From Candidatus Dadabacteria bacterium (lineage in GTDB: Bacteria; Desulfobacterota_D; UBA1144; Nemesobacterales; Nemesobacteraceae), in assembly GCA_009840385.1 (NCBI GenBank), contig VXNX01000013.1, positions 1 to 64,000 of the forward strand: a stretch of 64,000 nt of DNA, given 5' to 3'. This document shows, in pieces, positions 27,621-36,990 of this stretch. The notes beneath the pieces are model-generated. The model saw nothing but the letters and a program-made list of their open reading frames with translations. It ran no database searches and was not told where the DNA came from. The position numbers and the translations under genes were made by a program. Numbering within the stretch: the stretch's first letter is position 1; each line of letters opens with the position of its first letter.

Positions 27621-30113
27621 TTATGAACTCGTATCCAGTTCAAGCATTTCGCCCCATTTCTCCGCTACATGCGTGAAGAGTTTTTCGTATTCCTTGTAGT
27701 TATCCACCTTACCCATTAATTTGCGGGCGGAATTCCTTGATTCGCCCAGCAACGCGGAATCCCTTATAAGGTTGGCGAAATTGAAACTGGGAACCCCTGA
27801 TTGCTTAGTGCCCATAAATTCCCCGGGCCCCCTGTTCGCAAGATCAAACTCAGAGATTCTGAACCCGTCTGAAGTTTTACCCATTATTTTAAGTCTCTCC
27901 CCGGAGTCCTCTCCCGACGCAAACGAATATACTACATAGCAGGTCGACTCATGCCCGCCCCTGCCTACCCTTCCTCTCATCTGGTGAAGCTGAGAGAGCC
28001 CAAAACGTTCCGCATTTTCTATAACAATTTCAGTAGCATTGGGAACATCAACTCCGACTTCTATCACCGTTGTGGAAACAAGAATATCGCAGCGCTTCGC
28101 AAGAAAATCTCCCATTACCATGTCCCTCTCTTCACTTTTCATCCTGCCGTGGAGAAGGGAAACTCGAAACTCGGAGAACTCTTCCCGCAGTTCCTCAACC
28201 ATTTTGGTCACATGCCTTACGCGCTTAAAATCCTGATTCTCGGACTCCTCTATAAAGGGATAGACAAAATAGGCCTGACGCCCCTGTTCAAGCTTCTTTT
28301 TTACCTGATCATAAAACCATGTTCTGTTCTTCTGCGTATCCCTAAGAACAAAGGTCTCTACCTTTTTTCTTGAAGGAGGGAGTTCGTCGATTATGGAGAC
28401 TTCGAGATCTCCGTACACTGTGATGGCTAGGGTTCTCGGAATTGGAGTAGCCGTCATAACCAGCACATCTGGCACCGTTGCTTTTCGAACAAGCTCGGCC
28501 CTCTGAACAACTCCGAACCTGTGCTGTTCATCTATTACCACGAACCCGAGAGCCTTAAAATCCACCGATTCCGAGATCAGAGCGTGGGTTCCCACCACTA
28601 TATCGGCCTGGCCGGTTTTTATCTCTTCGTGAACACGAGATTTATCCACTTTGGAGAGGGCACTTTTAAGAAGAACTACGGTTACTCCTATGTTCTGGGT
28701 CATTTGTCGCATATTTCGAAAATGCTGTTCGGCCAGTATCTCTGTCGGAACCATAAGTGCGGCCTGATAACCGGACTCAACCGCCCGGAGCATGGAGGCA
28801 AGCGCAACAAGTGTCTTTCCGCTTCCAACATCACCTTGCAACAGTCTGTTCATCGGGCGAGGAGAAACCATATCGGCCTTTATTTCCGAAACAACTTTTT
28901 CCTGTGCGCGAGTAAGAGCAAAAGGAAGTGAGCGGAAAAGTTTTTCTGGAAGAGCGTCACTGGAGTTAAAAGATATACCGCGACTTTCGTCCACCTTTCG
29001 CTTCTTGGAAAAAAGTCCGAGCTGAAGAACAAAAAACTCAAAGAATATAACGGTTCTGTGGGCCCGGGAATCCGCGACCGACCCGGGGTCGTCCAGGTCA
29101 ACCGGAAGCACATCGCCGGGCGGGAAATGAACCTGCTCAAGGGCCTCGGGCAAGTCCATCAGATCGTTTTTTTCCTGAATGTCTTTCGGGATCAATCCCT
29201 TGAAGTCCTGTGCGTGGATATCAAGAGCGTTTCTTACCGCCTCCCTCAGTTTTTTTTGCCTGAGGCCTTCAGTAAGAGGGTAGACGGGGACAATTCTTCC
29301 GAACTGAAGAGGGTTTCCGATATCCTTTTCGCTCTCTATTATCTCAATGTCCTGGGCAAGCGGGTGAATTATCTGAAGAGCCCTGCCGCCCGGAGCCACG
29401 GACACCTTACCATGAATTATGAAACTCATCCCCTTTCTAAAAACTCCCCTAAGGTAAGAAGAGTTGTAATTAAACCAAGTGAGTCTCAGCTTGCCGGTTC
29501 CGTCATAAATCACTACCTGAAAAAATCTCCTCTTCCTGTTTCTTATGTCGCCCACAGAAGCAACCGTACCCCTGACCGTACAGAATTCTTCTGGGGTGGC
29601 TTCAGAAATACTGACTATTTTTCTTCGGTCGTCGTATTTTCTGGGAGAATAAAAAAGAAGGTCATAAACCGTGTGTATGGATTTTTTCGCGAGAAGCCTT
29701 CCAACTCTTGATCCGACCCCCCGAAGTCGTGTGACACTCGGAGAAAAGGCATCTGCACCCGGGTGAGGTTTTTTTTCCGGAACTTGGGCTCGGGTGCGCT
29801 TCTCAGGCAAAACATTCTCATGGGCTTTCTCTTCTGAGAAGCTTATTGCTTTGTGAACGATTCTGAGTGCGGAAGATATTTTTTTTCTTTTCTCTCGCCG
29901 TCCCAATCTCTCGAAGTCAGAAAAAGAATCCCGGAGGGCAGTTATTTGAGTTTTTATCTCCGCCGGGGGACCGGATGTAAGAACTTTTGTGCATGAGTTC
30001 CTTACGGTTACTCCCAGGCCAGCCATCCTGTCTAGATTTGAGAAATTATCTTTTGAGGCAAATTTAAGAGGTTTTTCCAAAGAAAGCAGATTTTTTTCCA
30101 GCTCGCCCCGCAT
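27621..30113 (-). CDS. recG: ATP-dependent DNA helicase RecG
   Basis: RecG remodels stalled replication forks and branched DNA. Residues from about 120 show the wedge/OB domain (LRGVGSRVGRLLAKK, VRGTVASVGDIRNRKRRFF). Helicase motifs GDVGSGKTLVALASM, DEQHRFGVVQR and MTATPIPRT follow. The C-terminal part has HGRMKSEERDMVM, TTVIEVGVDVPNA and QMRGRVGRGG. At 830 residues it is longer than the usual about 690; the first 120 residues are an extra N-terminal region like those in several delta-group RecG proteins. It starts 6 bases after topA ends, so the two form an operon. Confidence 0.97.
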   Translation of the reverse strand: MRGELEKNLLSLEKPLKFASKDNFSNLDRMAGLGVTVRNSCTKVLTSGPPAEIKTQITALRDSFSDFERLGRREKRKKISSALRIVHKAISFSEEKAHENVLPEKRTRAQVPEKKPHPGADAFSPSVTRLRGVGSRVGRLLAKKSIHTVYDLLFYSPRKYDDRRKIVSISEATPEEFCTVRGTVASVGDIRNRKRRFFQVVIYDGTGKLRLTWFNYNSSYLRGVFRKGMSFIIHGKVSVAPGGRALQIIHPLAQDIEIIESEKDIGNPLQFGRIVPVYPLTEGLRQKKLREAVRNALDIHAQDFKGLIPKDIQEKNDLMDLPEALEQVHFPPGDVLPVDLDDPGSVADSRAHRTVIFFEFFVLQLGLFSKKRKVDESRGISFNSSDALPEKLFRSLPFALTRAQEKVVSEIKADMVSPRPMNRLLQGDVGSGKTLVALASMLRAVESGYQAALMVPTEILAEQHFRNMRQMTQNIGVTVVLLKSALSKVDKSRVHEEIKTGQADIVVGTHALISESVDFKALGFVVIDEQHRFGVVQRAELVRKATVPDVLVMTATPIPRTLAITVYGDLEVSIIDELPPSRKKVETFVLRDTQKNRTWFYDQVKKKLEQGRQAYFVYPFIEESENQDFKRVRHVTKMVEELREEFSEFRVSLLHGRMKSEERDMVMGDFLAKRCDILVSTTVIEVGVDVPNATEIVIENAERFGLSQLHQMRGRVGRGGHESTCYVVYSFASGEDSGERLKIMGKTSDGFRISEFDLANRGPGEFMGTKQSGVPSFNFANLIRDSALLGESRNSARKLMGKVDNYKEYEKLFTHVAEKWGEMLELDTSS

Positions 30114-30119
30114 GATGAA

Positions 30120-32369
30120 TCAGTTTTTTTCCGCTTTCGTGGTTTTTCTGACTATATTGCCGTCTTTATCGAGGTTAAGGGTGCTTCTACACTTGGGATA
30201 GCCGCTGCAGCCGAGAAACTGCCCGCGTCGGCTCCGCCGAACAACCATCGGTTTGCCGCATTTCTCGCATTTGATATCTTCGCGGATCTGGGGAGCCTCT
30301 TTATGCTTTATGACAATTCTGCCATTTTCTCTTGTGAATTCCTTGGGGTTTTTGCAATCTGGATACCTTGAACAGGAAAGAAACTGCCCGTAGCGTCCCT
30401 CCTTTATCACCATGGGAGCTCCGCACTTGTCGCATTCGACATCATCGCAGATTTCGGGATCGGTTTTCTTCCCCACGATGATTTCCCCGTCCTCCCCCCT
30501 TGTAAAGTCCTTTGCGTTCTTGCAGTCCGGGTATCCTGAACAGGAAAGAAACTCCCCGTAGCGCCCTTCCCTTATTACCATCGAGGCTTCGCACTTATCA
30601 CATTTGATATTGGTTGGAATTTCCACCTTGCGTCCCTCGATTTCCTCCTCGGCCCGGGTCACGCTTTTTGAAAACCCCTCGTAAAAGCCCCGCAACAGAT
30701 CAACCCAGTGAACTTCACCTTCTTCCACCCTGTCAAGATCGCTCTCCATCTGGGCCGTAAACTCCTCGTTCATTATCCCCGGGAACCCTTCCATCAGAAA
30801 ATCGTTCACGGAGCATCCAAGAGTGGTCGGGACGAACCTTCCTTTCTGCCGCTCGGTGTACCCCCTATCCTGTATTGTCGAAAGGATAGAAGCGTAGGTC
30901 GAGGGTCTTCCAATGCCTTTTTCCTCAAGTTCCTTCACAAGCGAACTCTCCGAGTATCTGGGCGGAGGTTGAGTGAAATGCTGCTTGGGGTCAAGCTTCA
31001 GAAGGGAGAGAACGTCTCCTTCATGAAGCTCGGGGAGTTTTTTGTCCTCATCTTTTCTCGAGCTCGTATCCGTTTTGGCATTTTCCTCTTTCTCCGTGGC
31101 TTCCTCGTAGGCGGCCGTGAAACCCGGAAATTTCATCACGTTGCCCGTCGCCCTGAAAACCGCTTCGCCCGCAGTGATATCAGCACGAGTCTGGTCGTAT
31201 ACAGCCGGGGTCATCTGCGAGGCAATAAACCTTTTCCATATAAGGGAGTAAAGCTTGTACTGGTCTTCTGTGAGAAACTTCCTTAGCTCATCGGGATGCC
31301 TCGAGGGAAACGTGGGCCTTATGCATTCATGGGCGTCCTGCGCAGATTTTTTTACCTTAAAAACGTTCGGGCGTTTCGGTACGTAGGTTCCACCGTAATT
31401 CTCGGATATAAAGCTCCTGGCCTCCGCTACGGCGTTATCAGACGCCCTCACAGAATCGGTTCTCATGTAGGTTATAAGTCCTACCGGGCCCTCCCTTCCA
31501 AGCTCAACTCCCTCGTAAAGCCCTTGTGCAACCAACATGGTCTTCTTGACGGAGAAGCGGTTTTTCTTCGAGGAATCCTGCTGAAGCGTGCTGGTTATGA
31601 AAGGGGGTGACGGCCTTCTTTTCCGTTCTTTCTTTTCAATTGATCCTACGACAAAATCCTTTCCTGAAATTGCGGAGACTGTTTCCTCGGACTGCCGTGC
31701 GTTTTCGATCTTGGCCTTTTTTCCCCGGAACATATGGAGCGAAGCCGTAAAAGCTTCTGAATCGGGGACTGCGTTCTTCTTAACGAGTGCATCAAGAGTC
31801 CAGTATTCCCGCGGCTTGAAATTCTCAATCTCCCTCTCCCTCTCCACAACGAATCTAAGAGCGACGCTTTGCACCCTGCCGGCGCTCAGCCCCTTTTTCA
31901 CCTTTTTCCAGAGAACAGGACTCACCTTGTAGCCGACGATTCTGTCAAGAATTCTTCTTGCCTGCTGGGATTCGAAACGGTCCCTGTTGATTTCAAGAGG
32001 CCTGCTCATTGAGTCCTTGATGCCCGCTTCTGTTATTTCATGTATAAGCACCCTTTGGACCTTGTCCCAGAGATCGAGGCGGTTGGCTATATGCCACGCG
32101 ATGGCCTCCCCTTCCCTGTCCGGGTCGGAGGCCAGATAGACTTTTTCCGCGTCCCGCGACGCTTTTTTCAGATTCTCAAGATACTTCGTTTTACCTTTTA
32201 TGACGGTATAGTTGGGCTTGAAATCGTTTTGGATATCCACCCCGAGCTTGCTACTCGGAAGATCTATGAGATGCCCCGAAGAAGCCTCCACACGGAAATC
32301 CCGGCCGAGATATTTTTTTATTGTTCTCGCCTTTGATGGAGATTCGACTATTACAAGGGATTTAGCCAT
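30120..32369 (-). CDS. topA: DNA topoisomerase I
   Basis: Type IA topoisomerase that relaxes negative supercoils. The TOPRIM domain (SLVIVESPSKARTIKKYLG, ASDPDREGEAIAWH) is followed by the active-site tyrosine in GLITYMRTDS. At the C-terminus are three four-cysteine zinc ribbons: about residues 579-612 (CDKCEASMVIREGRYGEF), 643-676, and one from about 695 (CEKCGKPMVVRRSRRGQF). The 749-residue length is normal. Upstream, 112 bases separate it from the epimerase gene; recG lies 6 bases downstream. Confidence 0.98.
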   Translation of the reverse strand: MAKSLVIVESPSKARTIKKYLGRDFRVEASSGHLIDLPSSKLGVDIQNDFKPNYTVIKGKTKYLENLKKASRDAEKVYLASDPDREGEAIAWHIANRLDLWDKVQRVLIHEITEAGIKDSMSRPLEINRDRFESQQARRILDRIVGYKVSPVLWKKVKKGLSAGRVQSVALRFVVEREREIENFKPREYWTLDALVKKNAVPDSEAFTASLHMFRGKKAKIENARQSEETVSAISGKDFVVGSIEKKERKRRPSPPFITSTLQQDSSKKNRFSVKKTMLVAQGLYEGVELGREGPVGLITYMRTDSVRASDNAVAEARSFISENYGGTYVPKRPNVFKVKKSAQDAHECIRPTFPSRHPDELRKFLTEDQYKLYSLIWKRFIASQMTPAVYDQTRADITAGEAVFRATGNVMKFPGFTAAYEEATEKEENAKTDTSSRKDEDKKLPELHEGDVLSLLKLDPKQHFTQPPPRYSESSLVKELEEKGIGRPSTYASILSTIQDRGYTERQKGRFVPTTLGCSVNDFLMEGFPGIMNEEFTAQMESDLDRVEEGEVHWVDLLRGFYEGFSKSVTRAEEEIEGRKVEIPTNIKCDKCEASMVIREGRYGEFLSCSGYPDCKNAKDFTRGEDGEIIVGKKTDPEICDDVECDKCGAPMVIKEGRYGQFLSCSRYPDCKNPKEFTRENGRIVIKHKEAPQIREDIKCEKCGKPMVVRRSRRGQFLGCSGYPKCRSTLNLDKDGNIVRKTTKAEKN

Positions 32370-32481
32370 AAAAACAGTTGTTCCGTTTATAGAATTCAGC
32401 CTAAATCTTATAAAAAGCCGACGGAATCTGTCAAGACCGACGGAAAATCCGGGATTGTTTCCCCAGAGCCGCTACAGCGTA

Positions 32482-33468
32482 TCAGACTTCAATACTCCCC
32501 GCAAGAGCCCTGTTGGCATTATACCACCTGAGCGAGTTTTCAATGCCGGTTTCTATATCAAAGAGAGGGTCCCAGTCCAGAATTCTTTTTGCCTTGTCTA
32601 TGCTTGCTAGGGTAACCCTGATATCGGAAGGATGCGGAGGGTCACAAACAATATTGGCTTTTTTGCCGGTTCTGCGCTCTATTACATCTATCATCTCGTT
32701 TAGGGAAACCGAAGTCGCGCTTCCGAGGTTTATTATCTCAAAGCCCAGATTCCTTATCGCTGAAACCGTACCCGCCGCAATATCATCAACATAGGTAAAA
32801 TCCCTTTTCTGCTCCCCGTCGCCGAGTATAACTATTTCCTCTCCCTCATTTATCCACTTTATGAACCGAAAAACACTCATGTCCGGCCTTCCCGCGGGCC
32901 CGTAAACGGTAAAGTAGCGGAGCACCGAGATATCTATTCCGTAAAGGGAGTTGTAAACCGAGCAAAGGCCCTCGGCGGATTTCTTTGAGGATGCGTATGG
33001 AGAAAGCTGATAATCGGTCTTCATATCCTCGCTGAAAGGAATATCGTTTTCCCCGTAAACGCTCGAAGTTGAAGCCTGCACGAACTTGCCTATTTCCTCG
33101 CAGCGGCAGAACTCAAGCAGATTAAGGGTCCCCGTCACGTTGGTAGAGTAATATATCCAGGGATTTTCGATGCTCTGGCGAACCCCGGCACTGGCCGCAA
33201 GGTTAATTACGCAGTCAATTCGGCCACCCTCGCAAAAACCTTTTATTTCTTCACACGCCGAAAGAAGCCTGGGGTTATCCGATATATCGCATCCGAAAAA
33301 ACTGAACCTCTCCCGCTCGAAGAGAGTTTCAAGCCTGTGGTGTTTGAGTCTCACGTCGTAAGCATCCGACATGTTATCGAGCCCGAAAACAAAATCCCCG
33401 CGCTCAAGAAGGAACTCGCACACCCTAGCGCCTATAAATCCCGCACAACCCGAAACGATTATATTCAT
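32482..33468 (-). CDS. NAD-dependent epimerase, probable UDP-glucuronate 4-epimerase
   Basis: The extended short-chain dehydrogenase fold is shown by VSGCAGFIGARVCEFLLERG, the catalytic tyrosine and lysine in SPYASSKKSAEGL, and RYFTVYGPAGRPDMSVFRFI. The last resembles UDP-glucuronate 4-epimerases. It lies 31 bases after UDP-glucose dehydrogenase, which makes UDP-glucuronate, so the pair would yield UDP-galacturonate for surface polysaccharide or LPS. The glycine motif reads GCAGFIG instead of the common GGAGFIG. UDP-glucose 4-epimerase is the main alternative. Confidence 0.85.
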   Translation of the reverse strand: MNIIVSGCAGFIGARVCEFLLERGDFVFGLDNMSDAYDVRLKHHRLETLFERERFSFFGCDISDNPRLLSACEEIKGFCEGGRIDCVINLAASAGVRQSIENPWIYYSTNVTGTLNLLEFCRCEEIGKFVQASTSSVYGENDIPFSEDMKTDYQLSPYASSKKSAEGLCSVYNSLYGIDISVLRYFTVYGPAGRPDMSVFRFIKWINEGEEIVILGDGEQKRDFTYVDDIAAGTVSAIRNLGFEIINLGSATSVSLNEMIDVIERRTGKKANIVCDPPHPSDIRVTLASIDKAKRILDWDPLFDIETGIENSLRWYNANRALAGSIEV

Positions 33469-33499
33469 GACAGTAAAAACCGCTCCCAGACCATCTTTC

Positions 33500-34795
33500 T
33501 CACCTGCCGATTCCGAAATACGTGATGCCCAAGATCTTTAGTTTCGCTTGATCATAAATGTTTCTTCCGTCAAATATCACCGGGGTCTTCATGAGTTCCC
33601 TTATCTTCTCGAAATTCGGCTGTCTGTACTGGCTCCACTCGGTGTGAATCACCAAGGCATCCGCATCTCTGCAGGCATCATAGTAGGATTCGAAATAATC
33701 CACACTGTCTCCAAGGACAGCCCTCGCGTTACCCATGGAAGCAGGGTCGTGGACGGCAATCGAACATCCCACCTCAAGGAGTCTGCCTATAACGTAAAGC
33801 GACGGGGCCTCTCTTATATCATCGGTATTGGGCTTAAACGAAATTCCCCACACGGCAATTCTTCTTCCGCTTAGATCGCCGAAAAATCCGGCTATTTTAT
33901 CAAAAAATCTCTCCCTCTGCGCTGTGTTCACCCGATCAACCGCAGTTACCACTCTGGATTCATACCCTACATCGCGCGCCATTTGCTCAAGAGCCTTTAC
34001 ATCTTTCGGAAAACACGACCCTCCGTATCCGATTCCCGGGTAGAGGTAATATCTGCCTATCCTCGAGTCAGAACCCATCACAGAGCGTACCTCGGATACG
34101 TTCGCGCCAAGAAGCTCACACAGGTTCGCTATATCGTTCATAAACGATATCCTGGTAGCAAGCATTGCGTTTGATGCATACTTTGACATTTCAGAAGACC
34201 GGATGGAAACCACTATTGTCCTGTCGGCTGACCTCATGAAGGGGGAATAAAGATCCCTAAGAACGGAACCCACCGATTCGTCCTCAACCCCTATGACAAC
34301 CCTGTCGGGTTTAAGAAAATCTTCTACAGCCGCGCCTTCCTTGAGAAACTCCGGGTTAGACGCCACACCGAATTCCTGGTCCGTTATAGACTTTATGGTG
34401 TCGCGCACTTTCTCGGTAGCGCCCACGGGTACCGTGCTTTTGGTGACGACTATCTTGTAGCCGTCAAGATTCTCTCCTATCGATCGCGCCACATCGAGAA
34501 CGGAGGAGATATCGGCTTCGCCGTTTTCCGCCTGAGGAGTTCCGACCGCAATGAATATCAGAAAGGATTCCCTGACGGCAAAAGCTATGTCGGTCGTGAA
34601 AGAAAGTCTTCCCTCGTCAATGTTGGTGCGCACTATCTTGTCAAGACCGGGCTCGAAAAACGGAACCTCTGCACGCCGAAGAGTCTCGATTTTCTCCTTG
34701 TCTATGTCAACGCACAAAACGCTGTTTCCGCTTCCGGCAAAACACGCGCCTGTGACAAGCCCGACGTAACCTGTTCCTATAACCGCTATTTTCAT
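33500..34795 (-). CDS. ugd: UDP-glucose 6-dehydrogenase
   Basis: Oxidises UDP-glucose to UDP-glucuronate with two NAD. The 431-residue product has KIAVIGTGYVGLVTGACFA at the N-terminus, the ASNPEFLKEGAAVEDFLKPDRVV segment (quoted in part) and the catalytic cysteine in GIGYGGSCFPKD. The C-terminal domain has GISFKPNTDDIREAPS. I start at the ATG at 34793-34795, with GGAG about 11 bases upstream. A longer in-frame start at 34837 would add 14 unrelated residues. First gene of a pair with the epimerase; divergent from yjbQ. Confidence 0.95.
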   Translation of the reverse strand: MKIAVIGTGYVGLVTGACFAGSGNSVLCVDIDKEKIETLRRAEVPFFEPGLDKIVRTNIDEGRLSFTTDIAFAVRESFLIFIAVGTPQAENGEADISSVLDVARSIGENLDGYKIVVTKSTVPVGATEKVRDTIKSITDQEFGVASNPEFLKEGAAVEDFLKPDRVVIGVEDESVGSVLRDLYSPFMRSADRTIVVSIRSSEMSKYASNAMLATRISFMNDIANLCELLGANVSEVRSVMGSDSRIGRYYLYPGIGYGGSCFPKDVKALEQMARDVGYESRVVTAVDRVNTAQRERFFDKIAGFFGDLSGRRIAVWGISFKPNTDDIREAPSLYVIGRLLEVGCSIAVHDPASMGNARAVLGDSVDYFESYYDACRDADALVIHTEWSQYRQPNFEKIRELMKTPVIFDGRNIYDQAKLKILGITYFGIGR

Positions 34796-34961
34796 CTCTT
34801 GAATCTCTCCGGAAAAACCCGTTGGCAACACTCCCACAGGAGCTTTTCAGCAACCTAAAAAGACAAGATAGGGTACAACAAATCCCCAAAAAATAAACAG
34901 AACCGAGGAAAACCTGCGACGGACAAAGTATAGTTACAGTAAAAAAACAAGGAGGCGGATT

Positions 34962-35375
34962 TTGAAATCTCACACCGAGTATCTGTGGTTTAACACAGAC
35001 AAAAAAAGGGAGTTCATTCATATAACTCCGACGGTAAGACGGATCGTGCAGCAAAGCGGCATAACCGAGGGTTTTGTCCTCGTGTCCGCGATGCACATAA
35101 CGGCTTCTGTCTTCGTAAACGACCTTGAGCAGGGACTTTTCGAGGACATCTGGGAGTGGCTTGAAGGCATCTCCCCCTTCAGGGAAGATTACAAGCATCA
35201 CCGCACGGGGGAAGACAACGGCGACGCTCACCTGAAAAATCTCCTCATGCACCACCAGGTGATGGTTCCCGTTACGGAAGGAGACCTTGACCTCGGTCCC
35301 TGGCAGGAGATCTTCTACGGAGAGTTTGACGGCGGAAGAAGAAAAAGGGTCGTCGTGAAGGCCCTCGGAATATGA
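34962..35375 (+). CDS. yjbQ: YjbQ/UPF0047 family protein
   Basis: A small conserved protein (137 residues); members have been linked to thiamine-phosphate synthase activity, but the physiological role is unsettled. The hallmarks are [16 protein letters not shown], the [15 protein letters not shown] segment and [24 protein letters not shown] (quoted in part). The start is TTG at 34962. A GGAGG (34951-34955) sits exactly 6 bases before it and no better start exists. Its stop overlaps the ATG of the next gene (ATGA), so the two are translationally coupled. Confidence 0.92.
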   Translation: MKSHTEYLWFNTDKKREFIHITPTVRRIVQQSGITEGFVLVSAMHITASVFVNDLEQGLFEDIWEWLEGISPFREDYKHHRTGEDNGDAHLKNLLMHHQVMVPVTEGDLDLGPWQEIFYGEFDGGRRKRVVVKALGI

Positions 35376-35845
35376 AAAACAGTCGACAGAACAGAAAGCC
35401 CAGAATATTCATAGACAGCCGTGGAAGGTGGTTTCACGATGGGGTCAGGATAACCCACAGGTGGACATACCTTGAGAACAACAAAAACCTCGATATAGAC
35501 GAGGACGGAAGATTTTTCGTTGAAGAAAGAGGAAGCAGGGTCTACGTTGAGTGCGAGGACACCCCTTTTGTTGTTACCATGGTAACTAAGACGGAAGACG
35601 GTTTTTCAATAAGGTTAAACGACGAATCCGGGGAAGAACTGGATTTGACGACTCTCACCATAGCCGAGCAGAACATACCTTACGTAAGAGTAAAGAACGG
35701 GAAATTCGAGGCTAGGCTGCTTAGCGCGGCCTACTACGAACTAATGAAATACGCAGGAAAAGACGAGAAAGGCTTTTACCTGGAATCTGGACGGAGCAGA
35801 TCCTATCTGCACCCCAACTCAAGAACCGTAAAAAACTACAAGTAA
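35372..35845 (+). CDS. DUF1285-family protein
   Basis: A 157-residue protein of unknown function. [16 protein letters not shown] near the start, [15 protein letters not shown] in the middle and [21 protein letters not shown] later correspond to the pattern I associate with DUF1285. That family has a two-domain beta fold and no settled role. The start overlaps the stop of yjbQ by four bases. The C-terminal end ([16 protein letters not shown]) is basic. Family assignment is by remembered pattern, not by search. Confidence 0.7.
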   Translation: MKNSRQNRKPRIFIDSRGRWFHDGVRITHRWTYLENNKNLDIDEDGRFFVEERGSRVYVECEDTPFVVTMVTKTEDGFSIRLNDESGEELDLTTLTIAEQNIPYVRVKNGKFEARLLSAAYYELMKYAGKDEKGFYLESGRSRSYLHPNSRTVKNYK

Positions 35846-35895
35846 GTTCGTTGCGGAAACATTTTTTATAAACTTATAGACTTCGAGGACTTTTT

Positions 35896-36630
35896 TTGAA
35901 CCACATCAAGAAACTCCAAACCAAGCTCGATGAAGTCTCGGATGAGAAAACGAGAAAATGGTTTGAGAATTATCTGAAAAACGCCATCTCTTACAGAGGA
36001 GTAAAGACTCCTACGGTTGCGAAGATTGTCAGCCATTGGAGAGTTGATAAGGCCATTGACAAGCTACCTCTGAAAAAACAGATGGAGATAGCATGCGACC
36101 TGATCAGGGAGAAAAAAGCCGAAGATAAGTTTGCCGGAATCATATATATACAGAAGTATCTCTTGGGCAGCCTCGAGACCGATATTCTCCTTCAGAACTT
36201 CAGTCGCCTGTACGATCAGGAGGCGTTCCAGGACTGGTCAACTACCGACTGGTTTTGTATTCGAGTTCTTGACCCTTTTATAATGAAGTCAGAGGATACA
36301 GTCGCACGGGAAATAGGCTCCTGGTACAAGAGCAGGGATCTCTGGCAAAGAAGGTCGTCAATAGTTTCTTTCAGAGGTTCGGCCAAAAAAAACAAATATC
36401 TGGCAATCATAAAAAGAAATATAGCTTCCCTAGTAAAGGAAGATGAAAGATTCATTCAGACAGCTATCGGCTGGCTGATCTCGGAGTTATCTCGCCACTA
36501 CCCCGATGAGGCAAATAATATCGTATCAGAGCATTTCTCGGACCTTTCATACGAAGTGGTTAATCGGCATACCAAATATTTACCAGACCATAAAAAATTA
36601 AAGGAGAGAAAAAGAAAGTCGTTACGGTAG
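35896..36630 (+). CDS. DNA alkylation repair protein, AlkD-like HEAT-repeat glycosylase
   Basis: AlkD-like enzymes remove bulky or positively charged alkylated bases. The 244-residue, all-helical protein has the typical features. These include the N-terminal GVKTPTVAKIV, the LREKKAEDKFAGIIYIQKYL-like second helix pair, WSTTDWFCIRVLDP, the WQRRSSIVSF motif (Trp-Gln-Arg-Arg) and a C-terminal TAIGWLISELSRHYPDE. It starts with TTG at 35896 behind GAGG 7 bases upstream. It may be cotranscribed with the two preceding genes, 50 bases away. Confidence 0.88.
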   Translation: MNHIKKLQTKLDEVSDEKTRKWFENYLKNAISYRGVKTPTVAKIVSHWRVDKAIDKLPLKKQMEIACDLIREKKAEDKFAGIIYIQKYLLGSLETDILLQNFSRLYDQEAFQDWSTTDWFCIRVLDPFIMKSEDTVAREIGSWYKSRDLWQRRSSIVSFRGSAKKNKYLAIIKRNIASLVKEDERFIQTAIGWLISELSRHYPDEANNIVSEHFSDLSYEVVNRHTKYLPDHKKLKERKRKSLR

Positions 36631-36990
36631 CTGAAAATCCCGTTTAGAACAGGAGAAAAAAAGAGAAATAACACCAGATTTAAGAATCATCTAATTAGAT
36701 TTGTTTGAAACCTGTTGGGGCATGGGTTACACTGCCCCTGCAAATTATGGGCTCCATCCGCTCAGAAAACAGATTTGCAATGCAGTCCATAAAACCGTGT
36801 ATTGAAATCGCCATCAGCCTTGGCAATGCGATTGGAGAAAAATGCTGCAAATTGAAATTATTACGGTTTCGTCGCAATCGGGACAATCGAGGTCTTTACA
36901 GCCTGCAGTTTTGGCAACGGCTACGCGTATTATGCTAGTGATATCTGCATTCACAAAAACCCATACGGAAATGCGTCATGGAGGACTGGG
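36631..36990. other. Gap before carbonic anhydrase with a possible decayed N-terminal copy
   Basis: No intact gene is visible in these 360 bases. On the plus strand the frame at 36707-36808 reads ETCWGMGYTAPANYGLHP before a TGA (36806-36808). It looks like a degraded version of the carbonic anhydrase start (LTCWGYTGVKGPDNWGLLSP). Separately, the carbonic anhydrase frame stays open upstream to 36856 but has no ATG, GTG, TTG or CTG there. A 77-codon frame at 36705-36938 has no family resemblance. The segment may be a relic; coincidence cannot be ruled out. Confidence 0.4.
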